Below, one piece after another: positions 51,574-60,399 of a DNA stretch of 64,000 nt. The stretch lies in contig NZ_JARGZA010000004.1 in the NCBI RefSeq assembly GCF_030973515.1, positions 1 through 64,000 of the forward strand, in the 5' to 3' direction. The notes under the pieces are model-generated. The model was not told the DNA's origin and ran no database searches. It saw only the letters and a program-made list of their open reading frames with translations. This stretch comes from Jannaschia maritima (lineage in GTDB: Bacteria; Pseudomonadota; Alphaproteobacteria; Rhodobacterales; Rhodobacteraceae). Made by a program: the position numbers and the translations under genes. Each line of letters opens with the position of its first letter. Within the stretch, counting starts at the first letter, position 1.

Positions 51574-53052
51574 TCAGGGCAGCCAGCGCTGCACCGCGCG
51601 GACGACGCGCTTGACGGTGTCGTTCTCGAACAGGCGGGGCGCGTAGTACTGTCCCGCCGCGCGCTTCGAGATCTCGCCCAGCGTCGGGTACGGCGCGACC
51701 ATGGCAGCCACGGCGCCGATCTTCAGCTTGTTGGCCAGAACCAGCGCCCATAGCCCGATCAACTCGCCGGCCTGCGCGCCCGCGATGGAGGCCCCCACGG
51801 GGCGGCCCTTCACGATCATCACCTTGATGAGCCCTTCGGTCTTGCCTTCGGCGATGGCGCGGTCGTTCTCGTGATACGGGAAGCGCAGGACCTCCACCGC
51901 GTCGCCATGCTTCTCCCTGGCCTGCGCCTCCGTCAGGCCGACCTGCGCCAGCTCCGGGTCGGTGTAGGTGGCCCAGGGGATGTGATCGGTCCGCGCCCTG
52001 GCGGGCAAGCCGAACAGGATCGGGCGGATGATCGTGGCCCCGTGATAGCCCGCGACGTGGGTGAACTGGAACCCGCCCGCCGCGTCGCCGATGGCATAGA
52101 CGCGCCTGTTCGTGGTCCGCAGATCCGCGCCGACGGTGACCGCGCGGTCGTAGTCGATGCCGGCCGCGTCCAGGTTCAGGGACTCCACGTTGGCCTTGCG
52201 GCCCACCGCCATCAGCAGGTGGCTGCCCGTGACGGCGCCCGATGCGGTGTGGACCGTGATGCCGTCCTCGCCCTGCGACACGCGCTCGGCGCGCGCACCC
52301 GACAGGATCTCGACGCCCTCCTCCTTCAGCCGCGCCAGGACTATGGCCGCGAGCTCCGGATCGTCCTTGGCAAGCGGCGCGCCCCCCTCCACCACCGTGA
52401 CGGGGATGCCCAGGCGGCGGTGCGCCTGCGCCATCTCCAGCCCAATGGGGCCGCCGCCGACCACGATCAGGTGGTCGGGCGCCTCCATCAGGTCGAAGAT
52501 CGTCTCGTTGGTGTAGTAGGGCACGTCCGCGAGGCCGGGAATCGGCGGCACGAACGGGCTGGACCCGGTCGCTATGACGATCCGGCGCGCGCGGATGCGG
52601 TAGGGGCCGGCTTCCACGGTCCTGTCGTCGACGAAGCGGCCGTATTCGCGGATGACGCGGACGCCCAGGCCCTCGAACCGCTCCTGGCTGTCGACGGGGG
52701 CGATGGTGGCGATGGCCCCGTGCACGTGCCGCTTGGCCTCGGCGTAGTCGATCTTCGGGTCCACCGGCGTCACGCCGAAGGGTGCGCCGGTCGTCATGGC
52801 ATGGGCGTGCTTGGCCGCCGCGATCAGGGCCTTGGACGGCACGCAGCCGAAGTTCAGGCAGTCGCCGCCCATCCTGTGCCCTTCCAGGAGGGTCACGTCC
52901 GCACCCATCTGGCTGGCGCCGTAGGCGACCGACAGGCCGCCCGATCCGGCCCCGATGACCAGCACGTCGGTCTTGATATCCTGCGGCGTGTCGGTCGGCC
53001 TGGCGGTGCGGTCCTTCGTGAAGATGTCCTTCGTGGTGTCGATGGCGTTCAT
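51574..53052 (-). CDS. FAD-dependent disulfide oxidoreductase (mercuric-reductase-like)
   Basis: A 492-residue class I pyridine nucleotide-disulfide oxidoreductase. FAD motif VIGAGSGGLSVAYGASQMG, redox pair GGDCLNFGCVPSKALIA (Cys-x4-Cys), NAD motif VVGGGPIGLEMAQAHRRLG and the second FAD motif VYAIGDAAGGFQFTHVAGYH. The C-terminal active-site region reads VAPYPTLGEISKR instead of the HAHPT of dihydrolipoamide dehydrogenase, and there is no C-terminal Cys pair for mercury. It overlaps the TVP38 gene by four bases (ATGA), a common pairing. Confidence 0.88.
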   Translation of the reverse strand: MNAIDTTKDIFTKDRTARPTDTPQDIKTDVLVIGAGSGGLSVAYGASQMGADVTLLEGHRMGGDCLNFGCVPSKALIAAAKHAHAMTTGAPFGVTPVDPKIDYAEAKRHVHGAIATIAPVDSQERFEGLGVRVIREYGRFVDDRTVEAGPYRIRARRIVIATGSSPFVPPIPGLADVPYYTNETIFDLMEAPDHLIVVGGGPIGLEMAQAHRRLGIPVTVVEGGAPLAKDDPELAAIVLARLKEEGVEILSGARAERVSQGEDGITVHTASGAVTGSHLLMAVGRKANVESLNLDAAGIDYDRAVTVGADLRTTNRRVYAIGDAAGGFQFTHVAGYHGATIIRPILFGLPARARTDHIPWATYTDPELAQVGLTEAQAREKHGDAVEVLRFPYHENDRAIAEGKTEGLIKVMIVKGRPVGASIAGAQAGELIGLWALVLANKLKIGAVAAMVAPYPTLGEISKRAAGQYYAPRLFENDTVKRVVRAVQRWLP

Positions 53053-53786
53053 TGAGCCGTCCCCCGAACCTTCTTGATGACGATGGGCAGCAGGGCCAGC
53101 GCGGCCAGGCCCAGGATGGGGCCGATGATCTGCGGCTCGAAGATGATGCCGAAGTCGGGCGTCTCGCCCCGGGCGAAGACCTCGCCCAGACCGGCGCCGA
53201 CCCAGGTGTAGACGGCCGTTCCGGGCAGGATGCCCAAGAAGGTCGTAACGACGTATTTCAACAGGCCCACGCCCACGAAGGCGGGGATCAGGTTCGCCAC
53301 GAAGAACGGCACCGCCGGCACGAGGCGCATGACGAAGAGGTAGCTGGTCTCGTCCGCGCGGATGCCGTCCTTGATCTTCTTCACCGCGCCCCCGCGGCCG
53401 TCGATCCTGGCGGCCAGGCGGTCGCCTAACCCGTGCTTGGCGGCGAGGAAGATGGCGGTCGCGCCGATCGTGGCGCCGACCGCGTTGAACAGGACGCCGG
53501 GGAACAGGCCGAACAGGAACCCGCCCGTCAGCGTCGCGATGGCGGCGCCGGGCAGCGAGAAGGCGACGATCAGGACATAGAGCCCGACGAAGGCCAGGGC
53601 CGTGAGGGCGTAGTTCGCGTCGCGGAAGCCGATCAGAGCCTCGCGGTTGTCGGCCAGGGCCTGGAACGACAGCCAGTCGCGCAGGAACACGAAGCCCAGC
53701 ACCGCAGCGGTCAGGATCGCCGCCAAGGGCAGCAGCCGCTTCGCACGGTCGAGGCTGGTGGGTTTCGTCATCGTCGTGTCAGCCAT
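53049..53786 (-). CDS. TVP38/TMEM64-family membrane protein
   Basis: A 245-residue membrane protein with about six helices. The VTT core has FSLPGAAIATLTGGFLFG and RLVPAVPFFVANLIPAF with FLGILPGTAVYTWVGAGLG near the end. Relatives help lipid or small-molecule movement and often accompany FAD disulfide reductases, as here. The ATG at 53786 with GGGAGG is chosen over one five codons upstream. Confidence 0.9.
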   Translation of the reverse strand: MADTTMTKPTSLDRAKRLLPLAAILTAAVLGFVFLRDWLSFQALADNREALIGFRDANYALTALAFVGLYVLIVAFSLPGAAIATLTGGFLFGLFPGVLFNAVGATIGATAIFLAAKHGLGDRLAARIDGRGGAVKKIKDGIRADETSYLFVMRLVPAVPFFVANLIPAFVGVGLLKYVVTTFLGILPGTAVYTWVGAGLGEVFARGETPDFGIIFEPQIIGPILGLAALALLPIVIKKVRGTAQ

Positions 53787-54028
53787 GATGGGACCTCCCA
53801 TGGGGCAACTAGGGCGACGGGATGAACCGTCCGTTCACGGGCTACCTGACGCGGGGGCGGCGTCGGGGATACCCACCCTCACGCGGGCGTGTCGGGACGT
53901 GACGGTGACGGGGCGGAACGGGGGGATTGTTTCGGCCCCGGCCTGCGAGGGGCGACGGTTGTTACGGGGACGACCACCCGCCGACCCCGGGGCCTTTCCC
54001 CGTATGACGATCCGTCATACATGGGGCC

Positions 54029-54319
54029 ATGGAGTTCGAGTGGGACGAGGCGAAGGCGCGTGCGAACTACGACAAGCATGGAGTTCGCCTCGACGTCGGT
54101 CTCGCCGTGTTCCTCGACCCCGACCGTATCGAATGGCGGGACGACCGGCATGATTATGGCGAGAGCCGGACGATCATACTGGGATTGATCGACGACCGCC
54201 TCCATTGCGTCGTCGTCACGTCGCGCGATGATGGCCGCACCATGAGGCTGATTTCAGTTTGCAAGGCCGACAAGAGGGAGATACGACGCTATGGGCAGAA
54301 TCGTCCGCACGACGCTTGA
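54029..54319 (+). CDS. brnT: BrnT-family toxin
   Basis: A 96-residue BrnT-type ribonuclease toxin. Signature residues: EFEWDEAKARANYDKHGVRL at the start, the HDYGESRTIILGLIDD core strand pair, and RLISVCKADKREIRRY at the end, with conserved His and Arg/Lys positions of the RelE-like active site. It overlaps brnA by 29 bases, giving a tight toxin-antitoxin operon that BrnA normally represses. Confidence 0.9.
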   Translation: MEFEWDEAKARANYDKHGVRLDVGLAVFLDPDRIEWRDDRHDYGESRTIILGLIDDRLHCVVVTSRDDGRTMRLISVCKADKREIRRYGQNRPHDA

Positions 54320-54596
54320 TCCGAACGACCCCCCCCGCATGAGCGATGCCGAGAAGGTCCGCTTCGACGCGATCCGGGACGAGGACATCGACTATTCCGA
54401 CATACCGGAACTGGACGACGCGTGGTTCGCGCGTGCCACGCGCCCCGGTCGGGAGGGCCCGCGCGAGGCGGTGACGATGCGCCTGCCGCCGCGGGTGGTC
54501 GCGTTCTACAAGGGCCAGTCGCCGCAGGGCTATACCAGCCGCATGGCCGACGTGCTCGAAGCCTATGCCAAGGCGCACGCACGGGACGACGGCTGA
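54291..54596 (+). CDS. brnA: BrnA-family antitoxin
   Basis: A 101-residue antitoxin partner. The C-terminal half EAVTMRLPPRVVAFYKGQSP ... SRMADVLEAYAKAHA resembles the ribbon-helix-helix of BrnA, which dimerises, represses its own promoter and neutralises BrnT. The DIDYSDIPELDDAWFARAT segment is the usual BrnA toxin-facing stretch. It starts 29 bases before the brnT stop. Confidence 0.88.
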   Translation: MGRIVRTTLDPNDPPRMSDAEKVRFDAIRDEDIDYSDIPELDDAWFARATRPGREGPREAVTMRLPPRVVAFYKGQSPQGYTSRMADVLEAYAKAHARDDG

Positions 54597-54705
54597 CGCG
54601 CCCGGGGCCCGTTGACGCGACCGCATCCCCGGTCTATCCGCCGGGCTTCCATTCCACCGGGCCACGGAGCAGCGACGTTCCGGCCCCCGATCCGGGAGCA
54701 CGGCG

Positions 54706-54840
54706 ATGAAGCGCACGTTCCAGCCGTCCAACCTCGTCCGCAAGCGCCGCCACGGGTTCCGCGCGCGCATGGCCACGAAGGCCGGGCGCAAGATCCTGAA
54801 CGCCCGCCGCGCGCGCGGCCGCAAGTCGCTGTCCGCCTGA
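54706..54840 (+). CDS. rpmH: 50S ribosomal protein L34
   Basis: A 44-residue L34 with the full family sequence: [20 protein letters not shown], then [23 protein letters not shown] at 54706 behind GGGAGCACGGCG. It is followed at once by rnpA and yidD, the usual order at the replication-origin-proximal rpmH locus in many bacteria; no dnaA is visible here. Confidence 0.97.
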
Positions 54841-54935
54841 CGGGCACAGCCGACACCGTCCGCCCGACGGACACGATCGGCCCCACCGACGCCGCACCGG
54901 ACATCATTGCGCCGGGGGTCCCGCCCCCGGCGTCC

Positions 54936-55265
54936 TTGCGCGTGCTGCGGTCCCGGCCCCAATTCCTGCGCGCGGCACGGGGGCGGCGGGCGCCTTCGGG
55001 GTCGTTCCTGCTGCAGGCGCTGGATCGGAACGACGGCGACCCGGCCATCGGCGTGGGCTTCACCTGTTCCAAGAAGGTCGGCAACGCGGTGGCCCGGAAC
55101 CGGGCCAAGCGCCGCCTGCGCGAGGTCGCGCGCCTGATCCTGCCGGAGGCGGGGCGGCCGGGATGGGACTATGTCCTGGTGGGACGGCGGGACGAGACCG
55201 CCACACGCGACCGGCCCGGACTGCAGGCGGACCTGCGCGCCGCCCTGGCGCGGGTGCACCGGTGA
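54936..55265 (+). CDS. rnpA: Ribonuclease P protein component
   Basis: A 109-residue RNase P protein from the TTG at 54936. It contains the RNR motif in [20 protein letters not shown] and [20 protein letters not shown]. The frame is open far upstream but has no ATG or GTG between rpmH and 54936; possible starts are a CTG at 54837 (overlapping the rpmH stop as CTGA), an ATT at 54906 and this TTG. Its stop is overlapped by the GTG of yidD. Confidence 0.88.
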   Translation: MRVLRSRPQFLRAARGRRAPSGSFLLQALDRNDGDPAIGVGFTCSKKVGNAVARNRAKRRLREVARLILPEAGRPGWDYVLVGRRDETATRDRPGLQADLRAALARVHR

Positions 55266-55567
55266 CGGGCGGCGCGGGTCCGGACGGTCCGAACCCGAGC
55301 GCCGCAGGCGCGTGCCGCTGTCGTGGAACGGCCCAACGGGGTGACGCGCCCGGCCCCGTCGCGGGCATCCTGCGGGGCGGGGTCCGGGCCTATCAATTGA
55401 TCCTGTCGCCTTGGCTGGGGACCAACTGCCGGTTTCAGCCGACCTGCTCCGCCTATGCGATGGAAGCGTTGGAGCGACACGGCGCGCTGCGCGGCGCCTG
55501 GTTGGCGGCCCGACGGATCGCGCGCTGCCGTCCCTGGGGCGGATCGGGCTACGACCCGGTGCCCTAA
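55262..55567 (+). CDS. yidD: Membrane protein insertion efficiency factor YidD
   Basis: A 101-residue YidD. The core [20 protein letters not shown] with [16 protein letters not shown] and [13 protein letters not shown] is diagnostic (three conserved cysteines). The N-terminal 38 residues are a Gly/Pro-rich extension. GTG start overlapping the rnpA stop (GTGA); internal starts are possible. Confidence 0.92.
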   Translation: MTGGAGPDGPNPSAAGACRCRGTAQRGDAPGPVAGILRGGVRAYQLILSPWLGTNCRFQPTCSAYAMEALERHGALRGAWLAARRIARCRPWGGSGYDPVP

Positions 55568-55660
55568 CGGGGCGGAGGCTGCAATCGGTCGACGGCCGCG
55601 TCCGTCAGGTGGGACTGGCCGATGCAAGGGACGGCGCCCCCTGCCCCGCCGCGGGCGGCA

Positions 55661-56458
55661 TCACCCCCCGCCGCCGTGCGCCCCGGCCGCCAGGTCCGCC
55701 ACGTAGCGCAGCACGTCGTCCACGGATTCGCCCCGCCCGATGCGTTCCACGATGGCTGATCCCACGACGCACCCGTCCGCGACGGCGGCGATGTCGCGCG
55801 CCGCATCCGGGGTCTTGATGCCGAACCCCACGACCACCGGCAGGTCAGTCCGGGCCTTGATGCGCGCGACCTCGGGCGCGACGTCTTCGGCGGCCGCCGC
55901 GCCGGCCCCCGTGATCCCGTTGATCGACACGTAGTAGACGAAGCCCGACGTGTTGCGCAGCACGGCGGGCAGGCGCGCGTCGTCCGTCGTGGGCGTCGCG
56001 AGGCGGATGAAGTCGATCCCCGCCGCCTGCGCGGGGAGGCACAGCTCCGCGTCCTCCTCCGGCGGCAGGTCGACGACGATCAGGCCGTCGACGCCCGCGT
56101 CCTTCGCGTCGGCGAGGAAGCGGTCCACCCCGCGCGAGAAGATCGGGTTGTAGTACCCCATCAACACGATCGGGGTCGTGTCGTCGCCTTCGCGGAACGC
56201 CCGGATGGTGTCGAGCGTGCCGGCCAGCGTCATCCCGCCCGCGAGCGCCCGCTGCCCGGCCAGCTGGATCGTCGGGCCGTCCGCCATCGGATCGGTGAAG
56301 GGGAGGCCGACCTCGATGATGTCCACGCCCGCGCCCGGAAGCCCCGCGATGACGGCGCCCGCCGTCGCGGCGTCGGGATCGCCCGCCATGACGTAGGACA
56401 CGAAGGCGGGGCGGCCCTGCGCGCGGAGGCGGTCGAAGGTGGCGCTGATACGGCTCAT
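55661..56458 (-). CDS. trpA: Tryptophan synthase, alpha subunit
   Basis: A 265-residue TIM-barrel enzyme that cleaves indole-3-glycerol phosphate in tryptophan synthesis. It has the signature [20 protein letters not shown] (catalytic Glu and Asp nearby), [15 protein letters not shown] and [20 protein letters not shown], and [17 protein letters not shown]. The ATG at 56458 is chosen because family members begin close to [10 protein letters not shown]. No trpB is next to it. Confidence 0.95.
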   Translation of the reverse strand: MSRISATFDRLRAQGRPAFVSYVMAGDPDAATAGAVIAGLPGAGVDIIEVGLPFTDPMADGPTIQLAGQRALAGGMTLAGTLDTIRAFREGDDTTPIVLMGYYNPIFSRGVDRFLADAKDAGVDGLIVVDLPPEEDAELCLPAQAAGIDFIRLATPTTDDARLPAVLRNTSGFVYYVSINGITGAGAAAAEDVAPEVARIKARTDLPVVVGFGIKTPDAARDIAAVADGCVVGSAIVERIGRGESVDDVLRYVADLAAGAHGGGG

Positions 56459-56518
56459 GGTCGTGGTCCCCCGGCGATGGCCGCGCGGGGGTATCGCGCC
56501 GGGCCGCACGGCGCAACG

Positions 56519-56914
56519 TCATGCGTCGACGTAGATCATCCAATCGGTGCCGAACCGGTCCGTCACCTGCCCGAAGCCGGGCGCGAAGAAGGTCGGGCCG
56601 AACGGCATCGCCACGGTCCCGCCATCCGCCAGGCCGTCGCAGAGCGCCCGCCCCGCCGCCATGTCGGCCACGACGTGCATGATGGACGCGCCCTTCGGGG
56701 CCGTCTGGCCGGTGGCCACGTCGTCGCCCATCACCGCCCATCCGTCGCCGCGCAGCTCCGCGTGCATGATGCGGTCCTCGTCCGCGGGGCCGGCGCCGGG
56801 TACGGGTTCGGGGGCGTCGCCGTAGCGCATGAGGGTCAGCGCGCCGTTGAATAGGCCGTCGTAGAAGCGGAACGCGTCGGCGCAGGTTCCGTCGAAGTGC
56901 AGATAGGGGGTCAT
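56519..56914 (-). CDS. PhnB-like VOC-family protein
   Basis: A 131-residue VOC-fold protein of the PhnB/DUF1428-like group. It begins MTPYLHFDGTCADAFRFYDG with the FYxxxF pattern and continues MRYGDAPEPVPGAGPADEDR, IMHAELRG, ending GPTFFAPGFGQVTDRFGTDW. The metal-binding His/Glu positions of glyoxalases are only partly kept. Function unknown. It is divergent from the small YqaE-like gene. Confidence 0.85.
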   Translation of the reverse strand: MTPYLHFDGTCADAFRFYDGLFNGALTLMRYGDAPEPVPGAGPADEDRIMHAELRGDGWAVMGDDVATGQTAPKGASIMHVVADMAAGRALCDGLADGGTVAMPFGPTFFAPGFGQVTDRFGTDWMIYVDA

Positions 56915-56970
56915 CGCGATTCTCCGCCTGGGGTTCTGGCATGATAACGGATCGCCCCTATCTGTCGGCC

Positions 56971-57162
56971 ATGAATTACCTGCTCGCACTCCTGCTGCCG
57001 CCCCTGTCGATCTTCCTGGCGGGACGCCCGATCCTGGGAATCGTGGTGTTCTTCATCTGGATTCCCGCGCTGCTGTTCTCCGGCGGGCTGACGCATCCGA
57101 TGTTCATCATCCTGGCCTGGCTGGTGATCTTCGAGGCCCGCAACCGGCAGACCCGGCTGTAG
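56971..57162 (+). CDS. YqaE/Pmp3-like small membrane protein
   Basis: A 63-residue protein with two helices (MNYLLALLLPPLSIFLAG and IPALLFSGGLTHPMFIILAW). The start LLALLLPPLSIF matches Pmp3/YqaE proteins, whose members stabilise membrane potential; the rest is less typical. The ATG at 56971 is chosen because the helix begins there; an ATG at 56941 adds ten residues. Confidence 0.65.
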   Translation: MNYLLALLLPPLSIFLAGRPILGIVVFFIWIPALLFSGGLTHPMFIILAWLVIFEARNRQTRL

Positions 57163-57230
57163 GGGCACGCCTTGCGGCCCCGACGGCGCGCGCCTATCTG
57201 GGCCGCGCTTTCGGGAAAGGGGACATCGTC

Positions 57231-58328
57231 ATGGGCTTCCGCATGGGAATCGTCGGGCTGCCGAACGTCGGCAAGTCCACCTTGTTCAACGCCCTGACGA
57301 AGACGGCGGCCGCGCAGGCCGCGAACTTCCCGTTCTGCACCATCGAGCCGAACGTGGGCGACGTGGCGGTGCCCGACGCGCGCCTGCACACGCTGGCCGG
57401 GATGGCGAAGTCCAAGCAGACGATCCCCGCGCGCATGACGTTCGTGGACATCGCAGGGCTGGTGAAGGGCGCGTCCAAGGGCGAGGGGCTGGGCAACCAG
57501 TTCCTGGCCAACATCCGCGAGACCGACGCCATCGCCCACGTGCTGCGCTGCTTCGAGGACGGGGACGTGACGCATGTGGACGGCCGCGTGGACCCGGTCG
57601 CCGACGCGGAGGTGATCGAGACCGAACTGATGATCGCCGACATGGAGAGCATCGAGAAGCGGCTGCAGGGCCTGTCGCGCAAGGTGCGCGGCGGCGACAA
57701 GGAGGCGGTGCAGCAGGAACGCCTTTTGCGGGACGCGTTGGCCGTGCTGGAAGACGGGCGCCCCGCGCGGGCGGTGGACGTGGCGGACGAGGACCGCCGG
57801 GCCTGGGGGATGCTGCAGCTGCTGACGGCGAAGCCAATCCTGTATGTCTGCAACGTCGACGAAGGGTCGGCGGCCGAGGGCAACGCCCATTCGCGGGCGG
57901 TGGCGGACATGGCGGCGGCGCAGGGCGCGGCGCATGTCGTGATCTCCGCCGCGATCGAGGAGGAGATCGCGCAGCTGCCCGACGACGAGGCGGCCGAGTT
58001 CCTGGAGGAGATGGGCCTGGCGGAGCCGGGCCTGGACCGGCTGATTCGCGCGGGATACGACCTGCTGGCCCTGGAGACGTACTTCACCGTGGGTCCCAAG
58101 GAGGCGCGCGCCTGGACGATCCGGCGCGGCACCACGGCGCCGAAGGCCGCGGGCGTGATCCATGGCGACTTCGAGAAGGGGTTCATCCGGGCGGAGACGA
58201 TATCCTACGACGACTTCGTGACGCTGGGGGGCGAGGCGCAGGCCAAGGAGGCGGGCCGGATGCGCGCGGAAGGCAAGGGATATACGGTGAAGGACGGCGA
58301 CGTGCTGCACTTCCTGTTCAACACCTGA
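57231..58328 (+). CDS. ychF: Redox-regulated ATPase YchF
   Basis: A 365-residue Obg-like ATPase. Walker A IVGLPNVGKSTLFNALTKT, ANFPFCTIEPNVG, G3-like FVDIAGLVKGASKGEGLGNQ (NKXE replaced, the YchF trait that gives ATP preference) and the C-terminal TGS domain (RRGTTAPKAAGVIHGDFEKG). It acts in stress and translation control. Start at the ATG at 57231 with a plausible GGAAAGG upstream. Confidence 0.96.
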   Translation: MGFRMGIVGLPNVGKSTLFNALTKTAAAQAANFPFCTIEPNVGDVAVPDARLHTLAGMAKSKQTIPARMTFVDIAGLVKGASKGEGLGNQFLANIRETDAIAHVLRCFEDGDVTHVDGRVDPVADAEVIETELMIADMESIEKRLQGLSRKVRGGDKEAVQQERLLRDALAVLEDGRPARAVDVADEDRRAWGMLQLLTAKPILYVCNVDEGSAAEGNAHSRAVADMAAAQGAAHVVISAAIEEEIAQLPDDEAAEFLEEMGLAEPGLDRLIRAGYDLLALETYFTVGPKEARAWTIRRGTTAPKAAGVIHGDFEKGFIRAETISYDDFVTLGGEAQAKEAGRMRAEGKGYTVKDGDVLHFLFNT

Positions 58329-58437
58329 AGGCTTCCTTCACACCCATGTGTTTCCCTAGGCGGAACGGATGGGGTATCCCCGCGTAGGACCGGTACCGCG
58401 CAGATCGCCGCGCGAACGACGACATTGGATGACGACC

Positions 58438-59001
58438 ATGGACAGACGCACATTCCTGGCCTCCTTCGCGGGGGCCTCCTTCTTCGCCTTCGACGCGGCG
58501 CGCGCGCAATCGACGCGGGGGCCGCAATTCGACCCCGTGATCGTGCGCACCCGCGAGGGGGTGGCCCCGAACGAGCTGCACGTGATCCCCGACAGCTTCA
58601 TGCTGTACTGGACGATGCCGGGCGGCCAGGCGATCCGCTACCGCTGCGGGATCGGGCGTCCGGGGCTGTACGAATCGGGCCAGTTCTACGTGGGCGCGAA
58701 GAAGGAATGGCCGTCCTGGACCCCCACGCCCGAGATGATCGAGCGCGACCCCGACAGCTACGAGCAGTTCGCGGACGGGATGCCGGGCGGACCGGACAAC
58801 CCCTTGGGCGCCCGCGCGCTGTACCTGTTCGAGCCGGGACGCGGCGACACGTTCCTGCGGATCCACGGCACCAACGCCCCCCGCACCATCGGGACGGCCG
58901 TGTCGAACGGCTGCGCACGTCTGATCAACTCCGAGATCATCGACCTGTATCCGCGCGTGCCGATGCGATCCCGCGTGGTGCTGTACCCCCAGGGCATCTG
59001 A
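58438..59001 (+). CDS. L,D-transpeptidase (YkuD family)
   Basis: A 187-residue secreted YkuD-fold transpeptidase. The N-terminus MDRRTFLASFAGASFFAFDA is a twin-arginine-like signal. The catalytic segment reads IHGTNAPRTIGTAVSNGCAR, with the HxG and SxGCxR residues in place, so Cys is the nucleophile. It likely crosslinks peptidoglycan or attaches lipoproteins. An ATG three codons earlier (58429) is equally possible. Confidence 0.9.
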   Translation: MDRRTFLASFAGASFFAFDAARAQSTRGPQFDPVIVRTREGVAPNELHVIPDSFMLYWTMPGGQAIRYRCGIGRPGLYESGQFYVGAKKEWPSWTPTPEMIERDPDSYEQFADGMPGGPDNPLGARALYLFEPGRGDTFLRIHGTNAPRTIGTAVSNGCARLINSEIIDLYPRVPMRSRVVLYPQGI

Positions 59002-59058
59002 ACGCCGCGATCCGATATCGCCTTGCCACCCCTCCGCCCTGCCCCTAGACGGGTCGGC

Positions 59059-59148
59059 GGAGACGTGGCCGAGTGGTCGAAGGCGCTCCCCTGCTAAGGG
59101 AGTAGGCGGGAAACCGTCTCGAGGGTTCGAATCCCTTCGTCTCCGCCA
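59059..59148 (+). tRNA. tRNA-Ser (anticodon GCT)
   Basis: GGAGACG pairs with CGTCTCC, the anticodon arm is CTCCC-CTGCTAA-GGGAG (anticodon GCT, decoding AGC/AGU), a long variable arm follows (GTAGGCGGGAAACCGTCTC), and the T arm is GAGGG-TTCGAAT-CCCTT. The CCA end is encoded, for 90 bases in all. Confidence 0.94.
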
Positions 59149-59191
59149 CCCCCATCCCTTTGCGATGCCGATGCCTGCCGGGAGGCGCACG

Positions 59192-59653
59192 ATGACCACG
59201 CTCTACGACGTCGCGGGTGGGCGCGAGGGCCTGCTGGCGATGACGCGGCTGTTCTACGACCGCGCGGTCCGGGACGACCTGATCGGCGCGATGTTCTCCG
59301 CGGCGGCGGCGGAGCATGCGGAATACCTGGCCGGTTGGCTGTCGGCCTCGTTCGGGGGACCGCGGGACTATCTGGCGACGCGGGGCGACCTGTCGTTCGT
59401 GATCTGGAAGCATGCCGGGCTGGACATAACGGAAGCGCAACGCCGGCGGTGGGCCGACCTGATGATGCAGGCCGCCCGCGACACCGGCAAGCCGGACGCC
59501 TTCCTGGCCCCCTACGGGCGTTTCGTGGAGGCGATCACGGGCAGCGTGCGGCAGCATTCGCGGATGCCCCTGCCCGAGATGCGCGCGATGCTGGGCCTGC
59601 CGCCGGGCGGTGCGATCCGACCCTTGCGGGACGACGACGCCCCGGCCCCCTAG
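59192..59653 (+). CDS. Truncated globin (group II-like)
   Basis: A 153-residue trHb-like globin. It shows TLYDVAGGREGLLAMTRLFY at the N-terminus, LSFVIWKHAGLDITEAQRRR with the proximal His, then WADLMMQAARDTG, typical of the group II family (Trp near G8). Oxygen, NO or peroxide chemistry is expected; the exact ligand is not predictable. ATG at 59192 with GGGAGGCGC. The C-terminal part is low-complexity, and its stop overlaps the convergent hydrolase end. Confidence 0.86.
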   Translation: MTTLYDVAGGREGLLAMTRLFYDRAVRDDLIGAMFSAAAAEHAEYLAGWLSASFGGPRDYLATRGDLSFVIWKHAGLDITEAQRRRWADLMMQAARDTGKPDAFLAPYGRFVEAITGSVRQHSRMPLPEMRAMLGLPPGGAIRPLRDDDAPAP

Positions 59654-60288
59654 GCCGCGGCGTCCAGGCCTGACAGGACGTCGGCGACGGCGCGACCCAG
59701 CGCCAGATGCCCTTCCGCCGTCAGGTGGACGCCGTCGACGGGATCCACCGCGGCGTGGCGTCCGGCATCCAGGAAGGGCCATTGCAGACGCGCGGCCTCC
59801 GCTTCCAGGGCCGGTGCGACGGCACGGGCACGGGCACGGCCGCCCTGGAACGCCTCGGCCAGGATGCCTGTCTCCTCCAACGGGACGGGGGCGATCAGCA
59901 GCAGCCCGGGCGGACGGCCCTGCGGACCCGCATCCGACGCCCGCACGAGGTGGGCCAGACGGACGGCGCCCGCGGCGATGTCCCAGCCGCGCAGGCCGAA
60001 CCGGGCCTTGCAGTCGTTCGTTCCCAGCATGATGACGACGCGGTCGATGGGCCTGTGCGTTTCCAGAAGCGCGGGCAGGACGCGCAGGCCGTTCTTGTGC
60101 GCGCCGTCGATCGGATCGTCGTGGACGGTGGTGCGGCCCGGCTGCCCTTCGACCACGACGTCGAGGCCCGTCAGCCTGGCCGCCACGTCCGGCCAGCGCG
60201 ACCCCGGCGGAAGTCGGTCCAGTTGGCCAGGGCGCGACAGCGCGACCGTGCCGTGGGTGTTGCTGTCCCCGAACGCCAGGATCGTCAT
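59650..60288 (-). CDS. SGNH/GDSL hydrolase
   Basis: A 212-residue hydrolase of the arylesterase type. Catalytic Ser in TILAFGDSNTHG (Ser9), Gly in HPGRTTV-like turn, Asn in VIMLGTNDCKARF and Asp-His in DPVDGVHLTAEGH. This is the arrangement of Rhizobium-type acyl/aryl esterases. Substrate unknown. It converges on the globin gene with a 4-base overlap. Confidence 0.9.
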   Translation of the reverse strand: MTILAFGDSNTHGTVALSRPGQLDRLPPGSRWPDVAARLTGLDVVVEGQPGRTTVHDDPIDGAHKNGLRVLPALLETHRPIDRVVIMLGTNDCKARFGLRGWDIAAGAVRLAHLVRASDAGPQGRPPGLLLIAPVPLEETGILAEAFQGGRARARAVAPALEAEAARLQWPFLDAGRHAAVDPVDGVHLTAEGHLALGRAVADVLSGLDAAA

Positions 60289-60399
60289 GCCGGTCCGTCC
60301 CCTTCCCCGTCTGCCCCCGCAGCCTAGGGGGGCGACCGGGGCTTGTCACGGTTGACGCGCGCGGACGCCCCCCCTAGCCCGTCGGACCGGAGGATCGCG

